Assembly: GCA_035540755.1 (NCBI GenBank)
Contig: DATLGD010000121.1
Coordinates: 1 to 11,001 of the forward strand
Source: DATLGD01 sp035540755
Lineage (GTDB): Bacteria > Actinomycetota > Actinomycetes > Mycobacteriales > SCTD01
Direction of reading: 5' to 3'
DNA: 11,001 nt
Under the pieces are notes generated by a model. It worked only from the letters and a program-made list of their open reading frames with translations. It did not search any database and was not told the origin of the DNA. Both the position numbers and the translations under genes were made by a program. Shown piece by piece: positions 6,764-11,001 of this stretch (its first letter is position 1; every line of letters begins with the position of its first letter).

Positions 6764-7755
6764 CCGGCCCGTCGTTCCCCGCCGCCCGGCCACGCCGGCT
6801 CCGGCGCACGCCGGCGCTGCGGCGGCTGGTCGCCGACGTGCGGGTGTCGCCGGCCGACCTCGTCCTGCCGGTCTTCGTCAAGGAGGGCATCGACGCGCCC
6901 GCGCCGATCGCCTCCATGCCCGGCGTCGTGCAGCACACCCGCGACTCGCTGAAGAAGGCCGCGCACGAGGCGGTCGAGGCCGGCGTCGGCGGGCTGATCC
7001 TGTTCGGCATCCCCGCCGCCAAGGACGCGCGGGGCACCGGCGCCGACGACCCGGACGGGATCGTGCAGCTCGCGCTGCAGGACCTCGTCGCCGAGGTCGG
7101 CGACGCCACGGTGCTGATGACCGACCTGTGCCTGGACGAGTACACCGACCACGGGCACTGCGGGATCCTGACTCCCGAGGGGGACGTCGACAACGACGCG
7201 ACGCTGGAGCGGTACGCGGCCGCGGCCGTCGCGCAGGCTGCTGCCGGGACGCACGTCGTCGCGCCGAGCGGGATGATGGACGGGCAGGTCGCCGCGATCC
7301 GGAACGCCCTGGACAGCAACGGGTTCACGCACCTGCCGGTGCTGGCCTACAGCGCCAAGTACGCCTCGGCGTTCTACGGCCCGTTCCGCGACGCCGCCGA
7401 GTGCGCGCCGCAGTTCGGCGACCGGTCGGCCTACCAGCAGGACGCCGCGCGGCCGACGTCCGAGGGCGTGCGCGAGGCGCTGCTCGACGTCGCCGAGGGC
7501 GCCGACGCCGTCATGGTCAAGCCGGCCGGTGCCTACCTCGACGTGGTGCGCGCGGTCGCCGACGCCGTCGACGTGCCGGTGGCGGCCTACCAGGTCAGCG
7601 GCGAGTACGCGATGGTCGAGGCGGCCGCCGAGCGCGGCTGGATCGACCGGCGGCGCATCGTGCTCGAGACGCTCACCGGCATCCGGCGGGCCGGCGCCGG
7701 AACGGTGCTCACCTACTGGGCGGTCGAGGCCGCCCGCTGGCTCGCCGAGGACTGA
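6760..7755 (+). CDS. hemB: Delta-aminolevulinic acid dehydratase (porphobilinogen synthase) HemB
   Basis: The 331-residue enzyme condenses two 5-aminolevulinate molecules to porphobilinogen. The two Schiff-base lysines are present: Lys200 in YSAKYAS and Lys254 in VMVKPAGAYLD. VAPSGMMDGQVAAIR at 167-181 and YQVSGEYAM at 277-285 are further family blocks. The metal-binding segment DLCLDEYTDHGHCG (122-135) has Cys124 and Cys134, but Asp126 where zinc-type enzymes have a second cysteine. This is intermediate between the Cys-rich and Asp-rich types, and I believe related actinobacterial enzymes share it. The GTG start overlaps the hemD stop (GTGA); the only purine-rich stretch, GAAGG, is 13 bases upstream, so coupling rather than independent initiation is likely. 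Confidence 0.97.
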   Translation: MTGPSFPAARPRRLRRTPALRRLVADVRVSPADLVLPVFVKEGIDAPAPIASMPGVVQHTRDSLKKAAHEAVEAGVGGLILFGIPAAKDARGTGADDPDGIVQLALQDLVAEVGDATVLMTDLCLDEYTDHGHCGILTPEGDVDNDATLERYAAAAVAQAAAGTHVVAPSGMMDGQVAAIRNALDSNGFTHLPVLAYSAKYASAFYGPFRDAAECAPQFGDRSAYQQDAARPTSEGVREALLDVAEGADAVMVKPAGAYLDVVRAVADAVDVPVAAYQVSGEYAMVEAAAERGWIDRRRIVLETLTGIRRAGAGTVLTYWAVEAARWLAED

Positions 7756-7756
7756 C

Positions 7757-8122
7757 GTGGTCCCGGGGCTGGTCGTCGCGCTGCTCGTCCTGGCGCTGCT
7801 GCTCGCCGTGGTCGCCTTCGTCTTCGCCGCGCTCGACCGGCTGCCGCCCACGGTCCACCTGCAGGGCCTGCTCCTGCTGCAGCTGCTCGTCGTGGTGCAG
7901 GCGGTCGTCGCGCTCGCCCGGCTGGGCGGCTGGGACGGCCCGGTCGGCGAGCTGGTCGGCTACCTCGCGGTCGCCTTCCTGCTGGTGCCGGGCGGCATGG
8001 TCCTGGCGCTGGAGGAGCGGACCCGCTGGGGCACGGCGGTGCTCGGCGCCGCCTGCCTCGTGCTGGCCGTCGTGGTGTTCCGGCTGCAGGTCGTGTGGGA
8101 CGCCGGGGCGCCCGGTGCCTGA
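7757..8122 (+). CDS. Small four-helix membrane protein, function unknown
   Basis: The 121-residue product is almost entirely hydrophobic. Likely membrane segments lie at about residues 4-26, 36-57, 64-86 and 92-112, joined by short loops, with LEERTR after the third helix. No catalytic or metal-binding motif is visible and I do not recognise the family. The GTG start lies one base after the hemB stop, with GAGGA 5 bases upstream, so it probably belongs to the hem transcript. Its end overlaps the next gene by 8 bases. A conserved membrane protein also follows hemB in mycobacteria, as far as I recall, but homology cannot be shown here. Its place between haem genes and a membrane molybdoenzyme suggests an envelope or respiratory role, which is only a guess. 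Confidence 0.8.
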   Translation: MVPGLVVALLVLALLLAVVAFVFAALDRLPPTVHLQGLLLLQLLVVVQAVVALARLGGWDGPVGELVGYLAVAFLLVPGGMVLALEERTRWGTAVLGAACLVLAVVVFRLQVVWDAGAPGA

Positions 8123-8510
8123 GTCCCGCCCCACCGGGCAGCCCACCGGGAAGGGCCCGGGACGGCTGCTGGTGGCCGTCTACGCGACGTTCGCGATCGC
8201 CGCGTCCTCGCGGGCCGGCTACCAGCTGGCCACCAAGTACGACGAGGCGCCGGTCGCCTACGTGCTGTCGGCGGTGGCGGCGGCGGTGTACCTGCTCGCG
8301 ACGGGGGCGCTGCTGCGCGACGCCCGGCGGCTGGCGCTCGCGTGCATCGTCTTCGAGCTGGTCGGCGTGCTCGGTGTGGGGGCCTGGAGCCTCGCCGACC
8401 CCGCGCGCTTCCCCGACGCGACGGTCTGGTCGTCGTTCGGCGCCGGCTACGGCTACGTGCCGCTGGTGCTGCCGGTGCTCGGGCTGCTGTGGCTGCGGCG
8501 CACCCGCTGA
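8115..8510 (+). CDS. Small conserved actinobacterial-type membrane protein, function unknown
   Basis: The 131-residue product has a polar N-terminus (residues 1-16) and four likely membrane segments at about 17-38, 46-67, 72-93 and 113-127. The stretch SSRAGYQLATKYDEAPVAYV, covering the end of the first helix and the following loop, resembles small integral membrane proteins I recall from many actinobacteria that have no assigned function. It puts charged residues (Lys, Asp, Glu) beside the membrane. The GTG start overlaps the preceding gene by 8 bases, with a weak G-rich element (GGGG) 6 bases upstream, which suggests coupled synthesis of the two proteins. There is a 38-base gap to the molybdoprotein gene. 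No signal peptide distinct from the first helix is evident. Confidence 0.8.
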   Translation: MPESRPTGQPTGKGPGRLLVAVYATFAIAASSRAGYQLATKYDEAPVAYVLSAVAAAVYLLATGALLRDARRLALACIVFELVGVLGVGAWSLADPARFPDATVWSSFGAGYGYVPLVLPVLGLLWLRRTR

Positions 8511-8548
8511 CCGGGCATCCCGCGACGCCGGCCGCGCGAACGCCCCGT

Positions 8549-10081
8549 GTGACGACGACCCGCCCGGAGCCTCCGACCGCCCGGGCGCTGGCGCTGAGCG
8601 GGCTGCTCGCCGGCGCGGCCGGGCTGGTCGTCGGCGAGGTGCTCGGCCGGGTCGTGCCCGGCGCCTCCAGCCCGGTGCTCGCGGTGGCCGACCGGGTGGT
8701 GGACCTGGCGCCGACCTCGCTGCGGCAGCCGGCGATCGAGGCGTTCGGCAGCGCCGACAAGCCGCTGCTGATCGGTGGGGTGCTGCTCGTCGTCGCCGCG
8801 CTCGCCGCCTGTGGTGGGCGGCTCGCCGGTCGCGCGCCGCGCGCCGCTGCCGGTCTGGTCGTCGCCCTGTCGCTGGTCGTGCTGCTGGCCCAGCTTCCCG
8901 AGCCGGACGCCGGGCTCCTGGGAGCGGCGCTGGTCGCCGCCACCCTCGCTGCCACGACGCTGGCGGTGCTGCGCATGCTCGTCGGCCTCGCGCCCGCCGC
9001 CGCACCGCAGGGTGGCGTCGGGCGACGCCGGTTCCTCGCCCGCTCGGCCGCCGTCGGTCTCGCCGTCGTCGGCGCCGGTGGCCTGCTGCGCTCGCTGGCG
9101 GTGCGCGCCGACGTCGGTGCCGTGCGCGAGGCGCTGGACCTGCCCCCGCCGCTGCGCCCCGCCCCGGGCGACGTCGCGGCGGCCGACCTGCGCGTGTCGG
9201 GGGTCGCGCCGGTGCTCACCCCGAACGCCGAGTTCTACCGGATCGACACCGCGCTGCTCGTGCCGCAGGTCGACCCGACCACGTGGTCGCTGCGGGTCGA
9301 GGGCCTGGTCGACCGGCCGCTGGTGCTCCGCTACGACGACCTGCTGGCGATGCGCCAGGTCGAGGCCGACATCACCATCAGCTGCGTCAGCAACGAGGTC
9401 GGCGGCGACCTGGTCGGGACGGCGCGCTGGCAGGGCGTCCTGCTCCGCGACGTGCTCGAGCGGGCCGGGCTGCGCGCCGGCGCCGAGCAGGTGGTGGGCC
9501 GCTCGGTCGACGGCTTCACCGCCGGCTTCCCGGTGCGGTACGCCACCGATGGGCGGCTGTCGATGATCGCGCTGGGGATGAACGGCGAGCCGCTGCCGGT
9601 GCGGCACGGCTTCCCGGCCCGCCTGGTCGTGCCGGGCCTCTACGGCTACGTGTCGGCGACCAAGTGGCTGGCGCGGCTGCAGGTCACCACCTGGGCGGGG
9701 TTCGACGGCTACTGGGTGCCGCGCGGCTGGAGCAAGGAGGGGCCGATCAAGACGTCGTCGCGCATCGATGTCCCGGGGCGCGAGGTGGACGCCGGGGAGG
9801 TCGTCGTCGCCGGCGTCGCGTGGGCGCCCGGGCTGCGGCGCGGGATCGCCGCCGTCGAGGTGCGCGTCGACGGGGGGCCGTGGCAGCCGGCGGCGCTGGG
9901 TGGCGCGCTCAGCGAGGACACCTGGCGGCAGTGGCGCTGGACCTGGCAGGCGACGCCCGGCCGGCACCTGCTCGAGGTGCGCGCCACCGACGGGCTCGGC
10001 GACGTGCAGACCGGCGAGGTCGTGCCGATCATGCCGGACGGCGCCACCGGGTATCACGGCGTCGAGGTCGACGTCCGCTGA
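8549..10081 (+). CDS. Membrane-anchored sulfite-oxidase-family molybdopterin oxidoreductase
   Basis: The 510-residue protein starts with four likely membrane helices (about residues 11-30, 71-88, 97-115, 121-146). A twin-arginine-like motif GRRRFL (158-163) then precedes a fifth hydrophobic helix (165-183). The rest is a sulfite-oxidase-type molybdenum-cofactor domain: TPNAEFYRID, TWSLRVEGLV, ISCVSNEVGGDL with the presumed molybdenum-ligating Cys279, TARWQGVLLRDVL, and FPARLVVPGLYGYVSATKW. A C-terminal immunoglobulin-like domain (about 410-510; VEVRVDGGPW, HLLEVRATD) matches the family's dimerisation domain. The catalytic part should lie outside the membrane after Tat export. Substrate is unknown; sulfite or an S-/N-oxide are options. 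The GTG at 8549 was chosen because upstream frame positions lie in the previous gene; no clear Shine-Dalgarno sequence precedes it. It ends 110 bases before a convergent gene. Confidence 0.9.
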   Translation: MTTTRPEPPTARALALSGLLAGAAGLVVGEVLGRVVPGASSPVLAVADRVVDLAPTSLRQPAIEAFGSADKPLLIGGVLLVVAALAACGGRLAGRAPRAAAGLVVALSLVVLLAQLPEPDAGLLGAALVAATLAATTLAVLRMLVGLAPAAAPQGGVGRRRFLARSAAVGLAVVGAGGLLRSLAVRADVGAVREALDLPPPLRPAPGDVAAADLRVSGVAPVLTPNAEFYRIDTALLVPQVDPTTWSLRVEGLVDRPLVLRYDDLLAMRQVEADITISCVSNEVGGDLVGTARWQGVLLRDVLERAGLRAGAEQVVGRSVDGFTAGFPVRYATDGRLSMIALGMNGEPLPVRHGFPARLVVPGLYGYVSATKWLARLQVTTWAGFDGYWVPRGWSKEGPIKTSSRIDVPGREVDAGEVVVAGVAWAPGLRRGIAAVEVRVDGGPWQPAALGGALSEDTWRQWRWTWQATPGRHLLEVRATDGLGDVQTGEVVPIMPDGATGYHGVEVDVR

Positions 10082-10088
10082 CGGTGAG

Positions 10089-10160
10089 CCCAAGCCTGGC
10101 CATGGCGGGTCGGCGCCGCCGGCAGAGCAGGACGAGGTTGCCGGGAGCGGTGGGGTTCCT
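10089..10160 (-). pseudogene. Decayed fragment of an HNH (13E12-type) endonuclease gene
   Basis: Read on the minus strand, this stretch gives PTAPGNLVLLCRRRRP followed by AMARLG. Intact HNH/13E12 proteins typically have a GG-P-T-x-x-x-NLVLLC-R-x-HH block near the C-terminus, so this looks like that block with the histidines lost. The neighbouring intact gene carries GPSDLDNLVLLCFQHHH at the same place. The DNA shares an exact 19-base match (10122-10140 and 10294-10312), with weaker similarity continuing beyond it. The fragment lies beyond the intact gene's stop and in a different frame, so it is not simply an extension of it. Local duplication and an old second copy are both possible. Confidence 0.4.
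10122..10140. repeat. 19-base direct repeat, copy 1
   Basis: GCAGAGCAGGACGAGGTTG is identical to the sequence at 10294-10312, 172 bases away. On the minus strand it encodes NLVLLC, part of the HNH metal-binding block. Of the next 15 bases after this copy, about 10 also match. Confidence 0.8.
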
Positions 10161-10191
10161 GGCCGGCGACGGCGCCCGGGGGCGCGATCCG

Positions 10192-11001
10192 TCAGGGCGG
10201 TGCGTGGGCTCCCCAGCCGGTGGTGGTGATCCAGCGTCCGTCGCGGTGTCGGAGGTCGTGGTCGCGGTCGTGGTGGTCGTGGTGGTGCTGGAAGCAGAGC
10301 AGGACGAGGTTGTCGAGGTCGCTGGGGCCGCCGTCGAGCCAGTGCTTGACGTGGTGGGCTTCGCACTGCAGCGGTCGTCGGCGGCAGCCCTGGACCACGC
10401 ACCGCCGGTCGCGCAGCACCAGGGCGCGCCACTGGGCGGCGGTGACGATGCGAGCGGCCCGACCGACGTAGAGCGGGTCGCGGCGTGGCTGGGGGCGCAA
10501 CCCGAGCGGGCCGGATGCGAGTCCGCTGCGGCTGTCGGCGGGGTCGGCGTCGGGCTGGACGGCCAGGCTGATCGAGGCGTCGCAGGCCAGCCGCCGCACC
10601 GCCTCGAGGCTCACCAGCAGGCCGGGGCCGAGGCTTCCGCCGGCGGGCACCCTTGTGCTGTCGAGGGGCTGCTCGGCAGCGGTCGCGTCCTGCCCGCCCC
10701 ACGGCCACGGGCCGATGACCTCGTCGGCCAGCCCGGGGCTGTCCAGTGGCGCCGGGGTGTGGTGTCCGCCGAGCCGGCCGATCCGGGCGGCGGCGGCGAG
10801 CTGCTCGGCGGTGACGGTCAGCAACAGCTGCGCCCGCACGCTGCGCAGGTCCTCCCGGACGCTGTCGCCGCCGCGTTCGGCGATCTCCTGCCGGGCCCAC
10901 TGGACGAGCACGTCGCCGCGGCGCTGCCGCTGCGAGCGGGTGTCGCCGTCCTGCCGGTCCCCGCGCACGGCCAGGTCGAGACCGGCCAGCAGGACCTGGG
11001 T
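10192..11001 (-). CDS. HNH endonuclease, DUF222/13E12 type (5' part outside window)
   Basis: The last 269 residues are visible. The frame is open to the right edge, so the GTG at 10968 is probably internal and the true start lies beyond the window. The N-terminal visible part, LLAGLDLAVRGDR to VLVQWARQEI, resembles the helical DUF222 region of the 13E12 repeat family. The C-terminus is a zinc-bound HNH nuclease domain (about 10404-10273): Cys-X4-Cys, then QCEAHHVKHWLDGGP, NLVLLC and a following HHH. These nucleases are present in many copies in Geodermatophilaceae, mycobacteria and relatives, and their role is unsettled. The C-terminal tail is strikingly His/Asp-rich (HHHDHHDRDHDLRH), encoded by GGTCGT-like repeats. 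The gene is convergent with the molybdoprotein gene and outside the haem operon; it is probably mobile or recently duplicated DNA by family habit. Confidence 0.9.
   Translation of the reverse strand, partial: TQVLLAGLDLAVRGDRQDGDTRSQRQRRGDVLVQWARQEIAERGGDSVREDLRSVRAQLLLTVTAEQLAAAARIGRLGGHHTPAPLDSPGLADEVIGPWPWGGQDATAAEQPLDSTRVPAGGSLGPGLLVSLEAVRRLACDASISLAVQPDADPADSRSGLASGPLGLRPQPRRDPLYVGRAARIVTAAQWRALVLRDRRCVVQGCRRRPLQCEAHHVKHWLDGGPSDLDNLVLLCFQHHHDHHDRDHDLRHRDGRWITTTGWGAHAPP
10254..10288. repeat. GGTCGT/GGTGGT short tandem repeats
   Basis: The + strand has imperfect runs of GGTCGT and GGTGGT. On the minus strand they encode the His/Asp-rich tail of the HNH protein. They are low-complexity coding repeats and candidates for slippage. 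Confidence 0.6.
10294..10312. repeat. 19-base direct repeat, copy 2 (inside the HNH gene)
   Basis: This is identical to 10122-10140. Here it encodes NLVLLC in the intact HNH domain of the minus-strand gene. Confidence 0.8.

Larger units (their letters stand above)
2190..7755 (+). other. rex-hemA-hemC-hemD-hemB operon
   Basis: Five genes follow the Rex-controlled promoter on one strand. Junctions are ATGA (rex/hemA), GTGA (hemA/hemC), a 64-base gap (hemC/hemD) and GTGA (hemD/hemB). No terminator-like hairpin with a T-run is visible inside. Transcription may continue into the membrane-protein genes, since only one base separates the hemB stop from the next GTG. Confidence 0.8.
10082..10191. 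other. Convergent intergenic region
   Basis: This is the 110-base gap between the molybdoprotein stop and the HNH gene stop on the other strand. No hairpin with a T-run was found that would serve as a bidirectional terminator. Most of it is occupied by the HNH-like relic described separately. Confidence 0.5.

Noticed and set aside
4781..6793. A 670-codon open frame on the minus strand
   Set aside because: It lies antisense to hemC, hemD and the start of hemB, all of which have clear motifs. Long antisense frames are expected at this GC content, and the peptide is Arg/Gly/Ala-rich with no domain.
8453..10900. An 815-codon open frame on the minus strand
   Set aside because: It runs antisense to the molybdoprotein gene and out of frame with the HNH gene; the product is Arg/Pro/Gly-rich and featureless.
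1..11001. tRNA, rRNA, CRISPR, insertion sequence or phage attachment sites
   Set aside because: No cloverleaf-like sequence, spaced repeats, transposase motif or terminal inverted repeats were seen on either strand.

Overview
The window is about 11 kb of very GC-rich DNA with G or C at nearly every third codon position, frequent GTG starts and stop/start overlaps (ATGA, GTGA). Together with a rex-hemA-hemC-hemD-hemB cluster, a fused HemD of the actinobacterial type and an HNH/13E12-type endonuclease gene, this points to a high-GC actinobacterium. The Geodermatophilaceae (Blastococcus, Geodermatophilus, Modestobacter) would fit, but the family assignment is an inference from gene style only.

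Layout. Positions 1-80 hold the probable 3' end of an unidentified + strand gene. A spacer with three adjacent inverted repeats (90-136) leads to an acyl-CoA ligase gene (173-1762). A small glutaredoxin-like gene (1759-2049) is coupled to it and appears to start at CTG. A real promoter region follows (2050-2189). It carries a near-consensus Rex operator laid over the -35 element, ahead of the redox-sensing repressor gene rex (2190-2876). Downstream, in one direction, are hemA (2873-4243), hemC (4240-5157), the fused hemD (5222-6763) and hemB (6760-7755). Two small four-helix membrane proteins (7757-8122, 8115-8510) and a polytopic sulfite-oxidase-like molybdoprotein (8549-10081) continue on the same strand. 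The right end is the 3' part of a convergent HNH endonuclease gene (10192-11001, minus strand, running off the window). Between the convergent genes lies what looks like a decayed scrap of a second HNH gene.

How it works together. HemA makes glutamate-1-semialdehyde from glutamyl-tRNA. HemB makes porphobilinogen from 5-aminolevulinate. HemC polymerises porphobilinogen to hydroxymethylbilane, and HemD closes the ring to uroporphyrinogen III. The aminomutase (hemL) and all later steps lie outside the window. Rex senses NADH/NAD+ and should repress its own promoter, and so haem precursor synthesis, until NADH rises under oxygen limitation. The downstream membrane proteins and the molybdoenzyme may be part of the same envelope or respiratory theme, but that is inferred from position only.

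No tRNA, rRNA, CRISPR array, insertion sequence or convincing rho-independent terminator was seen. Most of the window is conserved core metabolism. The points most worth a second look are the Rex operator/promoter arrangement, the five-helix molybdoprotein with an internal twin-arginine motif, the paired small membrane proteins, the CTG start and the HNH relic.
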